DNA of 64,000 nucleotides, taken from Paragonimus skrjabini miyazakii. Lineage: Eukaryota; Platyhelminthes; Trematoda; Plagiorchiida; Troglotrematidae. The notes beneath the pieces were generated by a model. It had not been told where the DNA came from. It saw only the letters and a program-made list of their open reading frames with translations, and did not search any database. Numbering within the stretch: position 1 is the stretch's first letter; each line of letters begins with the position of its first letter. This document shows, in pieces, positions 36,291 through 49,407 of the stretch. Where the stretch lies: positions 94,129 to 158,128 of the forward strand of contig JTDE01000235.1 of the NCBI GenBank assembly GCA_014338405.1. The letters run 5' to 3'. The translations under genes and the position numbers were made by a program.

Positions 36291-37778
36291 TGACAAATTC
36301 CAAGTTTCGCATGTAAACGTTTTTAGTTTTATTTTCCTTTATAATCGTGAGAGCCTGATGAGATTTTATCGAAAACATTTGTTTGATACACATATTTATT
36401 TGTTTCAGAAATATATGTAACCGAGTCTTGCATTAAGTATATTGGACCGCTAACAGAGTTCTATTTCAACAATACGTCAGCTTGAGCAACAGTTACTTTC
36501 CATTGCCGCGCACATTTATAAAAGAACCATCACTCTAGATTGTGTTATAATGTAGGATTACCAGTAGTGCACGTTGACACCATATCCTAAAACTAAACTC
36601 CGGAAAACCTTCTAATTTTGCGAAGGTCTCAATTGCGGCCAACGAGTATCAAACGTGTTCACTTGAGAAAAGGGTAAACACCTGGTGTATCGTTTTTATT
36701 AATCTTGACGTAACCGTATGCATAATAATTCGATCGCGTCTTGTCCCAGATTAGTTACTGTTATTTCAGAAACGTGAACAGAATCTTGTTTCAGCCATGT
36801 TGGTGCAACGAAATGCTGATGATCTTTAACAAGAGAAAATCTAAGCTCAACGCCTTTGGTAAGAGATTGCCACATGCGAAGACTTTTTCACAGTGAAGGT
36901 TGTATTGGAATGTAGTAGGTTTGTGATGCATTGCAATCTACTTTCCGAATTGTCAGTATTCGTGATAATACCAACAATACCTTTTGCACCATCCGATACG
37001 ATTATGACGTAGAACACAAATTCCTTTTCCGTGATACATTGTCAAGCTTACATCATTTTCTTGTCACAGTGTTAAAATCAAATTAGTATTGGGGTGTATA
37101 TTACGAGCAAACAATTTTGATGTGCTGAATAGTTTATGACTGTCGTATAACTACGGTCATTAAACAACACTGAAAGTGTGCTTGTTGGGATTTGTGATTT
37201 CTGTAAAATGCTATGTTCGTAATGTGGCAAGATTATAAAGAAGAACAAGTTGCGGACCAGATATCTGGCAAGCAACATGGGGTGTCATGTCGGTGTTCAC
37301 ATTTCACAACATCCCACTATCGTACGCAAAACCTGAAATGTATCTCAAGTTGTAGACATCAATACGGTATTATAGCGAAGAAGCTTATTTTCAGCTGTGA
37401 AAAATAACAAACACTTTCGAGAACAATCCTAGCATTGAGATTCAGTCACTGACCTACGGTCAACTGAAACTCTCTTAAACTGATAAACGTTACAGAGGAG
37501 AGTAAGGTTTTTCAAAAATTGAACCAGTTTTGTCGACAACTGGGCATGCAAGACCTGCCAATCAAGTGGTGAATAATGAACCATGATAATCATCGATTGA
37601 GCGACTGTGACATGGCTCACAAATGTTGTCCTTGTAATCGGCATGTAGTTCCTGAAAGAAGCAGGTAGCACACACGTTACCCTTAGGAATACAACCACAA
37701 AAAACAAAGTCTACAGCTGCCTGCGCTGGACATGCTCACCAGAAGTTACTGCTGAGCAGTAGGGAATTTTGATTCTCA

Positions 37779-37994
37779 TAGAGGTTGAACATCACCCAAA
37801 ATTAATTGCAGCTGTCACATTCCCATAGACCTTCCAGTCAGCCCCTTTCGAAGAGGAGCATTAGACTTGCGTTTCGCTATCATTAGAGCTCGTCACTGGT
37901 GCATATCCTTGCCACGGCCATGATTGGAACACCGGCCACGCTTTTATGAGGCAACCGTGTTGACCACTGCGCCATTGATATCACATTAGGCACG
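37779..37994 (-). repeat. SINE, near full-length copy
   Basis: The reverse complement begins CGTGCCTAATGTGATATCAA, has the A box TGGCGCAGTGGTCAACACGG, a degenerate B box (GTGTTCCAATCATGGCC), the shared GTGACGAGC, and the body GGGAATGTGACAGCTG. It ends in GGGTGATGTTCAACCTCTA. Same family as 10273-10490. Confidence 0.72.
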
Positions 37995-38095
37995 ACCAAA
38001 ACTGGAGTCTAGTGCTAATTTTCGACAGGGGCCTACTGGAAAGTCCATGAGAATGTGATAGCTGAGATAAATTGTGGGTGGTGTTCATTCTATAA
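37995..38095 (+). repeat. SINE 3' half, joined head-to-head to the previous copy
   Basis: It contains GGAGTCTAGTGCTAATTTTC, GAATGTGATAGCTG and GGGTGGTGTTCATTCTAT. This is the 3' half of the same SINE family, on the opposite strand and starting where the other copy's head begins. The pair forms an imperfect inverted repeat of about 100 bp per arm. Confidence 0.65.
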
Positions 38096-41000
38096 CAGTA
38101 GACATATTTTTATCGCATTTTATCCATATGACATTCATAGAAAATAAGGCCGAACAGCGCAGCATATTCATTTGGAAAGGATTTATTTCACCACAAAACT
38201 TTACAGCTAGACACGGAAAAACTGTGCACACAAAACGGTGTTTTTGAAAATCTTGTGTCCACGTGCTGATTGGTTTGGTAAAACAGCCACCTTGAATGAA
38301 CTGTAAATAGAAACATGCATCACTGTCAAAATAGTAGCAATACATCTCTGGCGATAATAGTTGTGTACATATCACCAAAAGATTAAAAAAACTTTTCAAC
38401 GAAGCATTTGGCAGAAATGTGTTGCGAAAAATTGGCCATACAACAAGTTAACTCATCTGGACATGCGTAACAAAGTGAATGGACATACATTTCCAAGCTT
38501 TGAATCTACATGTAACTTGTCTGTGCTAATTCCTCCTAATGTGCTCAACCTGGATTCGTTTGACTACATTTGCAAAGTTAATCCTACCGCTATCTACATT
38601 TTATAGATATAAAAAACAGTTTCTGGATCACAACACAGGCTAAGCGCATGTGGCTACATCTACGCGAAAGGCGTCCTCTGAATGATCAACAGTTTAGCAA
38701 GCGAACGCGTCGATCTTCAATTAGTCTGAGTATTGGTTGGAAGTGTGAGAAATATCGAGTGCTTGAATGTTAATTATTTTGGCCTATCTGCAATGAACTG
38801 AATATTACGGTGAGGCGGTCGTTCAGTCATCCATGCCATCAAGGTGGGCAATCTGTGAAAAGGAGCTTTACAAAAGCGGAGGAATTTTAACCAGTCTATC
38901 GAACAATTTCAAAGGTCACTCAACCTGTGGACTGGTTCAGCCTCTGGTCTGCAAGACCTGAAGAGGGAGCTCAAAATAAAAGCTGAGATATGTGCCAAAC
39001 TTGTGTAGCTGTCGTGACTTCAGAAGAGGATCGTAGCGCATCACAGACTCTGTTAGTCTATAAGCACCACAACTATCGTCCTACCAAAGATGCACAGCAT
39101 AATGTACGCTGGCTTACTGAAAATGCGAACATAACTCCCAGCGAGAAGGGAGTTGGAAGTTCAATCGAAGCAAATGAGTGACAACAAGCGGTTGAATCGA
39201 CCTGTGTAGATAGCACGGACTAATGTGACACTATCTAGTAAGCCTGTTGAACCCGACGCTTGTTTTACTAACCATAATCTTAACCTCACATATGTTAGCT
39301 ATGTTCAGCTAGTGCAACTTTCGCCATCAAACTACAAAAAACCTAAGACATCTTGTAACGAATTCTGAACCACTTAGACAAAGTGAACATGAGGAAGCTT
39401 GGAAAAATCTTGCTGATCACTTTCAAATGTTTTTAGAAACATAGACCTTCGTCTTATGTTTTGAAATGTGCTCATTGCCAACTTTATCTCCCGATAAAAT
39501 GTATTATTAATTTTAAAGTTAACGTCCAACGTTCTTTGAAAAAGTCCACTAGAATTTTCATCTCTTGTACATAGTTAACGTTGTTTCTACGGACGAGATT
39601 GTAACTAGCTGACGTTAGGATATATGATAAATATCATAGGCTTGCATTCTATGATTCACGCGTATTCGGATCTTCTCAATGTTTGACTTCAAAGTGGACA
39701 CTGCACGGTGAGAATATTCCGTATTTCACGAACGAAAAAATTATTGTCAAACGTATCTCGCTACGAGTGGTTCTAACCCCCATCCCCGAAGCGTTGTTGA
39801 GGTAACTTGGATACAACCGTCAGCAAAAGCATTTGATCAGATCTGTGATTGATTATTTACCTAACTACACAATCTCCAAACGGAATTCTTCTTCCTGATA
39901 TCTGGTAATGACGAACAAATTCAATAAAGTTCACTTGATGCCAACTATTCTTTGGTTTATTCATCCTGTGTAATTTATGTGGTTCCAACCCTATTTTGCT
40001 GAACACAGGAATCTAACAGAAAGCCTTTTGCCCTCGGTATCAACTAAGTTGACTTTCGTATAGTAAAGAACAGACTTACGACGGTACACTCGACCAGTGT
40101 TTTAATTTAGCGTGACAACCAATATACACCTGTGTGGTGCATGATGGCTGCTAGCTGTTTACGCTCGACTCTCCTCACGAGATATTGTCGATATCTGGTC
40201 CGCTAAAGAGAGGCAGTAAGGTGAAGCTGAGGCTCTCCACTACGAACACAGTCGATAAAGCTACAAAATTCATAGTAGTTCTATTCAAGTGCAGTTTTGA
40301 TGCCCAAAATATGCATGGTAAAAAGCTGGTCCATGAACTACATACACCTTGGTCGTTTCGCGATCGAACCGTGATAAAACCACTGAAAACAGCAACTTGC
40401 GTTGACGCTCATAATCTTGCCGTGTTATTTTGACCATTCGGGGTGTATCAGCTTGTTTTTCTTCTTGCAAAATGCTTAACTTGCAACTTATCAGCTTTGC
40501 TTCATGAGCTCAGAATGAATACTTCTGCTGGAATTCTTACAGATTTTCAAAACCAAGCGTTATATTTACTCGCTAAGGTAATTCCTAGCCTCTCCATATC
40601 ATTTTTTATTATCAGCATCACTTGCTTTAAAGTAAACGAACCAAAGGACATCTGTAGTAGAACGTCCACTGACGGACACACTCCATTTACCCACGAGTTA
40701 GTTGGTTGGAGTTCACCGGACAAACGATCTACTCTCCTTGTGTTGGTGCAATAAACACAGCCCAACGCTCTTCATTCACGAAACAGGATAAGTGGCGAAA
40801 TTTCTCATCAGATAGACGCAACAGCAATCTAAATGTTTGTTCAAAAGCAGAGCAACTTATACATACAGATGTTACAGTGTGAAGCCCAAAAAAGTAGCAG
40901 TCAGCGAACCAATACCTGTGGTGTTCAAAGGACGATAGCATATGGAAAATAGAAGCCAACTCTTTTGGTTTTATGTAGTTTGAATCTTCTTGTATTAACC

Positions 41001-41290
41001 AACAATTGTGGTAAATATGTGATTCAGAGAGAAGTATTACTTGAAGGTATTTCAACTCATGGACGAACAAATTACATACTTCTACAGTCCCAATCAAAAT
41101 AACGAGAGTTGACAGATATTATCTTTGAATAGCACGGAATTCAAAGTTGGTAATTACCACAGCTTACAAAGGTCAAGTTCTTTCAGGGAAGGCAATAACT
41201 TATGGAAGATTTTGTGAAACCATGTGGTAAAATTTGACCATAATAGCGTATGGAAAGCGCAACGCAGTAATATCTACTTTTAAAGCAATT
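38096..41290. other. No supported gene
   Basis: The frames 38085-38399 minus (104 codons, Cys- and Phe-rich), 40443-40754 plus and 40729-41097 minus (122 codons) are unremarkable in length for this window and show no domain. A possible repeat remnant at 38640-39240 could not be classified. Confidence 0.35.
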
Positions 41291-41295
41291 TGTTC

Positions 41296-41627
41296 CCTTT
41301 ATGAACTTGAATAAGGCAATGAGAAGACGTAAATCATGTGATGTTCTCCGGAGTAACATTTTGTACACTCTGATCACACATGGACATGTTCCCGAATGGT
41401 TGGAAACACAGCTGGAAACGCCAGGCGCGTGCATAGAGGCCAACGGACGGCACCCGGCATCATCAATAGCGAAACATCTAATCCAAACAGGACACATAGT
41501 CAAGGTTTGTGACGCATTCTCTGTGATTTTTCGAAGTCACCGGAAACGCATCCTCCAGTTTGCTGAAGCTTTGGCTATCAGACGTTATAATCCCCCCTGT
41601 GTGTTCAGAAACAATTTGTGTTGACGC
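41296..41627 (+). mobile_element. Penelope-like element: GIY-YIG nuclease C-terminal fragment
   Basis: The 107-codon frame contains HGHVPEWLETQLETPG, ASSIAKHLIQTGHIVKV, then ILQFAEALAIRRYNPPCVF. H-x-P-x-W-L, S-x-I-x-x-H-L-x-x-T-G-H and E-A-L-A-I-R-x-x-x-P are the second half of the PLE nuclease, including the conserved Glu of E-A-L-A-I. The start (41309-41390) reappears inverted at 41749-41830. Confidence 0.8.
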
Positions 41628-41748
41628 TGCGGCTGCCTTGGTAGTCAGCATCCCATTTGTTTAATATTCATTTCGGTGTCTGTCTGTCTAATCCCTTAAG
41701 CCATTATTTCCGCCCTACGGAACCCTGTCTTAATGTTTAAAATTAGTT

Positions 41749-41830
41749 ACATGTCCATGTGTGATCAGAATGTACGAAATGTTACTCCGGAGAACATCAC
41801 ATGATTTACGTCTTCTCGATGCCTTATTCA
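41749..41830 (-). repeat. Inverted copy of 41309-41390
   Basis: The reverse complement repeats GAGAAGACGTAAATCATGTG and CTCCGGAGTAACATTT with only a few changes over about 82 bp. The two arms face each other across 358 bp. Both probably derive from the same PLE family. Confidence 0.75.
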
Positions 41831-41839
41831 ATATCTACT

Positions 41840-43630
41840 TTTATCTGATTTTTGTTGATGAAATAATTTTATATCAAGTTCCGGAGTCACAGTATGTTCA
41901 ACCGGGTACGCATGTGACGGTTAATCAAGTTTGTTCATGACGCTTTGCAAATGGTTGAATTTGACCATATAACTGAACAAACTATCCATTTGAAAGTAAC
42001 GACTTGTAACGAAAAAGGGATGTAGGTGAATACCGGACGATCTCCTGTCACAAGTATGTTGTATCTCAATACGAAACTTTTATTTGATGATGAATCAGTT
42101 TGATGGAATTGCGGATAAACAATCCAGTATTCCTCGAGTATATCTGCTGTTGAAATATTCCTTGTTGATGGCTAATTCCACTATGAGACATTAATATTAT
42201 CGGTAGGATTTCATTACCACAATGAAGTAAGTGCATTTTCAATATAATATGCTGTAAAACAATACTAACTGAAATGCGAAACTATGCTGTTTTTATTGAT
42301 GAAACTTGATGACAATTCATTATCTTCAATTTAGTCATATAGCCTAGTTTAGCCGATAATCAAACAATTTTGTTACTTCATATATATGACAGTTCTGTTA
42401 CCTTTACAAAAGTAATTTCCATAACAATCTATGTATCGTTATGTAAACATATGAGGATGAATATTTTGTTTTTAGAGGAAATAGCAGGTTATGGGCTGGC
42501 TGTTCTCGTTCAGAGTCGATCTTATGTATCACAGAGCCCCAGACATCTGAGTTGAGTCAATATTATTACGTCTTTCTGTAACACTACCTTGTCAGAACCA
42601 GTGTAAATAATCAGTCCTGATCAGATGGCTGCAAGAGTGAACAATTCTTTGTGTGTACTCACACCATGTTGTCGTTCTTGCCTGAATGTACGTCCCTGAA
42701 AATTTCATCCATGTAAAGCCAGCGTCACAAATAAACACTTCCGGTGAGTCTCGTCTGGCATACGCAATTGTAACGGATTCAATGGAATCGTATAAAATCG
42801 GATTATGGTTATACGCAATGACAATGGTCGTGGAATCTGCAAACGACTGTCCAACCGGATGCTGGACGGTTTGCTGTTGCGTTGAAGTGTGTTGTGTTCA
42901 TATGAAACATGTGACTGAAATCTGATGATGTTTTGATTCGTTTACTATGTAAATGAGTTTCAGACGGCGTACGCGTGATTTTCTAGCGGAGACGTAGGTG
43001 TTGTATGAATTTCTTTCGAGCGCACAGCTGGCAGTATTAGAGTGTGATCGCGATTGCTCCTGTCGTCGATAACAGTCTGTCAGTGACTAGTCAGGAATGA
43101 ACGCGACACTTCAAAAAAATTAGAACCCTCCACTGACAACAGTTTGATGAATCTTGTCGAATAGACACGTTCCGATAGCACTTGAGATGAGTCCCGACAA
43201 AAGAGTATATAGACATATAAGAAAGCGCCTCACAGATCCTGCCTAACATTCACCGAATAGTTTTCCTGACGTAACATGTCTGGCAACAGCAGGTGAGAGA
43301 AAGCACACAGAATGACCAAGAGAACTTCGAAAAACTATCTATGAAATGTGACAACGGTAGACTGTCAACGGAAGGTGATCATTCGTGCTGCATCGTAGGT
43401 CTTGGCCAACGCACTTGTCAACGTGTGAGTTATCAGTTCGCTAGTAGCGCGTTTGCGAATCGTTAACTGTTGAAAATCGGCTTTTCCGCCACTGTCTCTG
43501 TCACTGGTTCAACATCAGATTTCAGATACTTTCCGATACATCTATCTAGAACTCAGTGCTGTATCTATATCTCTGTCGTATTTGTTGGGGTTCGTTGTAA
43601 GTGGCGTTTGTGGTGCATGTCTTTTTTTGT
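41840..43630. other. No supported gene
   Basis: AT-rich to about 42600, then a slightly richer stretch to 43450, with no motif. Possibly it includes the unrecognisable 3' end of the PLE at 43640-44640. Confidence 0.35.
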
Positions 43631-43639
43631 TATGTTGGT

Positions 43640-44640
43640 TAGACAACAAGGCGAATTTCATTCTGCTTCAGTGCAACAGATATACTGCCCCATCTACGTC
43701 TCCTTTGTCTGAACGCATCTTTGGATGTATCAGTTCAATTTGCGGTGCATTGTCACATCAAGGAAAAGCGACCTATTGCAATTTTCCTATCTCACACTGA
43801 ACTGTATAATTGGATGTGTGCGAACAGATGCCAGTATGAGATTTTGCGCATTAATAGAGTATTTGATCACGCTGAATATGTCATCTACATATTGTTCATA
43901 GGAGAAAAAATTTAAAACTGCGGGTTCTAACGGATTTAATTTAACTTCGGTCACGAGTAATTCTGGGAGCAGCTGGTCACTTGAAAGCCTCGAAACTACC
44001 CCATCTTTTCGTCTACATGCCACTGTTGAACCGAAATTGGACGCTGTATTTGCAAACCAGTAATCAGCCCTTCAACTTTTCAATCTGGATACCAATGTAC
44101 AGTCCATTCTCTTCGGTGCAGTTACATAGGTTATACTGCCTTTTAAGCAGCACATTTTTGCCGTCTGAGTAAAGCAGCTGGTGATTATTAATGTTCAACG
44201 AGTCAACAGAGCCAACAAGCAGAAGGAAGTCTTTCAGACTGACTGAAGTTATTCTTGTTCTGACTGGTTTCAGTATTTTAATTAGCCATCGGGATAGACT
44301 ATGATATGCCGGATTGTCAAGAACGGGGCGTAATGGCAGCCAGTCATCTTCGAATTCGTGGAAACAGTTCAGTCTCAGGATGATCCTATCGATCATTCTT
44401 TCAAAATATCAGCATCGAACAAGTCAATTTGCTTCATCTGGAGCAGTAGCTTGGATAAACTACTCTCCGTTGATGTTTAACCTTCCTCTGAAACCATCGT
44501 GTTGAACTTCGATTGATCTGACAAAACATGAAGCATTTTGTCAAAACATAATCTGCTTTATCTAGTAGAACTAGTCCGGCTCCTTTATCGAGTTTCGACA
44601 AAATGACATTCTGATTGGATTAGAGTTATTTTATCGCGTA
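43640..44640 (-). mobile_element. Penelope-like element: reverse transcriptase with YVDD, decayed
   Basis: On the minus strand, 44640-44480 reads KLDKGAGLVLLDKADYV and MLHVLSDQSKFNTM across a frameshift (the K-x-D-K-G-x-x-V-x-x-D-x-x-x-Y block). 44396-44064 then reads RPVLDNPAYHSLSRWLIKIL, ITSVSLKDFLLLVGSVDSL and NGLYIG. After further shifts, 44023-43790 gives YEQYVDDIFSVIKY, the catalytic Y-V-D-D. SLFLDV and WGQYI (F-L-D-V and G-Q-Y blocks) follow to about 43660. The order is that of a PLE RT; the GIY-YIG part is missing. At least three frame breaks. Confidence 0.8.
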
Positions 44641-45974
44641 CATGTTTTGTCAGTTAAATGTACGTGGACGGTTTCATAGCATTTATAACAGGAATCTACA
44701 AACGTCGATTTGTGATGCTGAATAACGATGTCCGAGTTTGGAGTGAGTTAGCGTAATTATTATTACAGTTTCTAAAATTTAACCTCCATGTTTATTCGAT
44801 TGTTTTCGACAGATAGAGGAATAAATACAAGACTCAACGAGGATACTTGAAGCATTTTACGAGTCAAGACAACTGACGAACAGTTATGAAAAACGTTGAA
44901 TATTGTTGAGAAATACGACTTGTGATTTGATCAGATTCAGACCACCGAGCGATACAGCCTTTTTCACATCTGCTTATTTTTGCATCTCCTTTTACAAGTA
45001 TTCTTCGGAAATTATCCCCTCCTCATTTGGAATCAATTCAATGGGCATCACAAACTGGGAATGTATTCGTCTAAGCTGAGTGAATTTAGCCATCCATGTG
45101 TATCGTTTGTTTCTAACATAACGTTGAAGGGATGTAGCCGTAGTTTGTCCAGTGCAACGCCTGTGCCCAGAAGAAATTTGTGCAAGCCCTTTACACACAC
45201 CTTATGGAAACACGTGTAAACCGTTTGACACTTATTTACTCAGTAAACCGATCACCAAATTCGAGTCACGTGTTTCATGTAAAAACAACACAGTTCCACA
45301 CAAAAACAAACCTTCCAGTATCCAGTTAGACAGTCATCTATAGCTTCCATGACTGCCGTCATAGCTTACAACTATATTCCAATTCTATACATAAGTCCAA
45401 TGAATCCGATGCAATTGTATATTTTTCTGATGAGACTTACCAAAATTAGTTGTGTGAAAACTTGACGTTCGTTGTATACTCTGGTTATAATGACATATCT
45501 TTCTATTCTGCTCACGAAATGAAGTGGCAGTGAACTGTTGACAGGAACGGTTTATGCGAACACATATCTAGTCTTGTCAACAGCATTTCAGCGCGGTTTT
45601 TACACCTAGAACATTTGAATTAGTGGACTTGGGAACATTTTTAAATAGAACGCAGCAGTTAAGCATATTCCAGCATTGAATAAGATATGAACACCAGCCC
45701 ACGTTCTCATGAATCAACAACACTGACGTTTGTGTTGCAGACATCACATGAGTCACCACTTCAGCATCACAACTGAACGTAATGATTAGTCATAAAAGTA
45801 CTGTGTAGCGAACAGGCTCGTTTTCAGTGATTCATCATCAGGCTAAATACATCACATTTCTATCACATATTTTACAGGGGAATCGTGAAGATGATAGACA
45901 GAGAACGGTTGAATGATGAAGTCAGTCAATTCAATATCACACTGCAACAAGTACCTGCTTAAACGATTGTTCTT

Positions 45975-47110
45975 GACAGGCTAACAGGGTAAGGGGATCG
46001 TCAAGTCAGATCCAAAGACTGAACAACACGTCTGGATGCACGTGGGTGGGTTATACAAGCGGATTCCGATTGCTTCAGCTGTGGACAAAATCCAATGCCT
46101 CACCGCCTTTGATTGGGTGGCCTTAACTTGGCAGATTGGGCGAATTGCATCCGTCCCATTGACAAAGTGATTCGAATCCCCCAGGCGCGATAGTATGGCG
46201 CCGCTGGTAGATTTTGTTATTTCACTATTGAGCCAGGCTGGGTAGTGTTCCCAGATCCGTCTGATCGTACGGCCAAAATAACTGGTTCCGCGGGAACAAG
46301 TGAATGGGTATACACAAAACGAGGCTGCAGAAACAGACATTTTCCGTTTAGGCGTAGGCATTGAACCGGACCGGGTGTAAAGTGGACACGCAACGTAGCG
46401 ACGTAAAATAATATGTTAACTGTATTTGTTAACTTACGCGTGATAGGTTTGGCTAACATATCGCCCACGTTAGTTGATCCGATGTGTACAATTTTCTTTT
46501 GCGCTTGATACAGCTGGTCCCCTTCACTCTGTTGTTGCATAGTCCTGTTTATGAACCTTTCCGGGTAGCCAATTTGTATGAATATAGTGCGTATGAAAGT
46601 CAATTCTTTAGCTATAGTATCATCCGTGCAAATTCGTACAGCCCTGTCAGTCAAACAGTCTACAGTAATTTTGCCCTCCGTACAAATTCGTATGGCTGTG
46701 CCCATCAATCGATGAGGTTTATTTTTAAGTCAAACGGAAAGAAACTGCTGAAGTTAAGGTGCTGACTATTCCATGTATCATTTCTGTGTATCGCGCGCTG
46801 AACTGAGCCATCATTGCGGCAACAAAAACACATACCCCATAAGCAAAATAGTCTACTCATTTTGGTCTCCAACGAAAGTTTTCAATTTCGATGTGCGGAG
46901 TTAAATGTGGCTACGATGTCAGACGGATTTACACCATCATTGAGGATGCAAAAGATGTCGTCCACGTATTTCTTATAAAAATTGCGTTGATCTAATGTTA
47001 AGCTCAGTTGGTCGTCTTCCAATTTTGCCATGAAAATATTGACCAACAGCGTAATGATTATGGACAAATTTGTGTCCACGAGTCCACTGGTCTGCAACTG
47101 TCATACTGTT
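45975..47110 (-). mobile_element. Penelope-like element: RT palm through GIY-YIG, the most complete copy
   Basis: Minus strand: 47097-46882 has ITLLVNIFMAKLED and FYKKYVDDIFCILND (catalytic Y-V-D-D). After a stop comes a T-W-N-x-Q-x-L-N-F-S-S-F block, then IAKELTFIRTIFIQIGYPER and GDMLAKPITRKLTNTVN (linker). 46361-45981 gives FCVYPFTCSRGTSYFGRTIR (GIY-YIG core), IWEHYPAWLNSEI and ILSTAEAIGIRLYNPP. All modules from palm to nuclease are in order but spread over three frames with stops. The 5' end (fingers) is missing. Of all copies here it keeps the clearest nuclease domain. Confidence 0.87.
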
Positions 47111-47119
47111 TTCGGCGGC

Positions 47120-49000
47120 TTATATAGTGCCAGTAGGATGCGGGTGTAACTAAGATATTAAAACGGTACACAAATGTAAATGTCGCGCAATTCCAGCTGC
47201 CGTCATCGCACTGGCCGGGTGTACATTGTGAGTGTTGTTGCGAAGTTGGGTGAGTTAAGGTTGAACGTGGTTGATGACCACATTAGCACAATGGTGAGAA
47301 ATTTGAATTGGGTGCAAGCATCAGTTTTTTATTCTACACATTTTACATCACACATCGCATGATATTAGGTGAACGTCACTTTCATATTCGCTGAGAATGG
47401 ATCCTGTTCTTTTAATGTGGATGGCATATTTACTTTAAAGTGAGATCTTCAGTAGTTTCGAAGTCTTATTTGGATTAACTAAGTTTTCGCTTGTGAACAA
47501 GTTTACTGTACGGCACCCATCAATATTTCTTGCAGAAATCTCCAATATACATCAAGCATAAAACCATTTTTCCTTCAGGCTGCTTCTACTAAAATGATCA
47601 CGTTGTTGGTCGCCCAAAGTAATCACGGAATATAACGACATATTATTGTTGGCAAGTGCCTCAAAATATAAGTGTGATTTACAAGCCAGAAATCTGCTAC
47701 TGAATGAGTAAAATCATGACACGCACGGAGAGGAAGGTCACATGAGTTGAGTGAATACAGTTTGAGATCACCGCATTATCAATGATGCAAAACCAGCTAA
47801 GTTATAGCATATGCGTTTCTAATGTTCATTACATTTGGAATAATCCGCAAAGAAACAACGGCGCGATTAAGAGCCTGATTGACGTGTAAGGAATACTTAC
47901 TGAACGAGGACATGTTTCGGCGCAATTCTGCAATTCACCGAGACTATTCTTTGGGAAACAGTTCTTCCTCTATACTCGCATACATTTGAGACAAATGCGG
48001 GTGAGCTTATCGGATAAGATAATTTGGTCTGGCCCAATCTGATAACAAACGAACAGTTAACAAATGAATCCGTGTCTTTGGTCCAATAGCCTTTCCGCAA
48101 TGACGACATGTGCTACTGACGAGAACTAACAAGCATGACGCCCGAATATAGTTCCGTTTTCAAATGAGGCTGGCCAGAAGTGCTACAACGGTACGGTAGT
48201 AGCGATCAACCATCATTGTTATTCAACCGGAAGCTGCTGGAATGTTTGAACGTTTACAGAATGTCAACAGTTTAAGCAAGCGAACCAATTCTTGAACCGC
48301 TGTTATTCCTCAGAATTAAAACAGGCAAACGACGTAGATGCGTTTGTGTCAGACTGTAAACTATATTTTCATACATAGATGTGTAATTCTCAGTCCAAAA
48401 CGGCTTATAGTCCACTGCACGTAATAAAACCTGTTTGCATCAAGCGTCCAACGCGGTGAATTCGATGTGGTGAAAAGTTAGCCTCACTGTCGAAATTGAG
48501 TTAACTAGTGTAGCTCAGTTTGCATTAGGTTCTGAAGAAATGATGGAATTTTGTGAACTCACCATAAATAACCTCAATATGTCGGTTAACAACAGATTTT
48601 GAAGCTTCATACTAGTAAGGCCATTGTTTACATCACGCTTCAAACTGGATGTAGTATCGATCAGTGATCCGTTGTACGGGGGATTTATATCACGGTTTTT
48701 ACCAGTTATGACATTATTAGTTAGATAAGCTAGACGCCAAACCGAAACTCTCCTGAAGATAACAGTTCGCCCTTAGACTCTGTGAGTATATGATCAGTTG
48801 GACAAACAGCAGAACAGATTAGAACAGATTAGAATTTGCAAAGTACAATATCGCACCTATTTTTCGGAAACAGGAAACATGAGAATTAGACAGGTTTGAG
48901 GCCACCGACAGCTATTCGAGTAACCCTCACCAGTGTTTCCCTCGAAGGATCAGCCTTTTATTGAGAATAACCAGAAACGCACGTTAACTTACGTTGAACT
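47120..49000. other. No supported gene
   Basis: No coherent frame. Short direct repeats occur at 48815-48835 (GAACAGATTA twice) and at about 48984-49018 (TTGAACTTACG-like, three times), just before the gypsy remnant. Confidence 0.35.
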
Positions 49001-49029
49001 TACGTTTGAACTTACTTTTCCCGAATGCT

Positions 49030-49407
49030 CGTCTCAGAATTGAAGACAGACAGGAAAAAGCGAAAATACTGTACGACCGGAGATCGAATGATCGCGATTT
49101 AAATGTGAATGACCCAGTCTATGTAAAATTATCTCATGGGGAAGGTTGGTAACCCGGATAAATCAAGGCGGAAAACACCCAGACCACTGAAATCCTCCTA
49201 CCAGATGGCCAGACCATCACAAGACACAGAGACCACGTGCGTCCTCGCTCCGTGTCCACCACACCAGAACAATCAACCTCGGACTATGACCTGAACCATG
49301 ATTCTCCTAGGGAGGAGAACCCGTTACCGGAACAACACCCACAAGAAAATACTTATCGTCGATCGTGTAGGATGCGCAAACCAGTGGAACGTTTCCAAGC
49401 TGGTGAA
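49030..49407 (+). mobile_element. Ty3/gypsy LTR retrotransposon: C-terminal end of the integrase
   Basis: The plus-strand frame reads RIEDRQEKAKILYDRRSNDR, then LNVNDPVYVKLSHGEGW, two TAA stops, TTEILLPDGQTITRHRDHVR and PRSV. After an acidic/Pro-rich tail it reads TYRRSCRMRKPVERFQAGE. This is the GPY/F-type C-terminal module of gypsy integrases (V-Y-V-K-L, W-x-x-G, R-H-x-D-x-x-R-P-R) and the R-R-S-x-R-x-R-K-P end just before the 3' LTR. The element runs into the gap; its RT, RNase H and catalytic integrase core are absent upstream. Confidence 0.82.

Noticed and set aside
38085..38399. 104-codon Cys-rich minus frame
   Set aside because: Partly overlaps a SINE tail and has no ordered cysteine pattern; likely chance.
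40443..41097. Overlapping ORFs of 103 and 122 codons on opposite strands
   Set aside because: Lengths are within chance expectation for a window of this size and base composition, with no motif, splice support or homology recognised.
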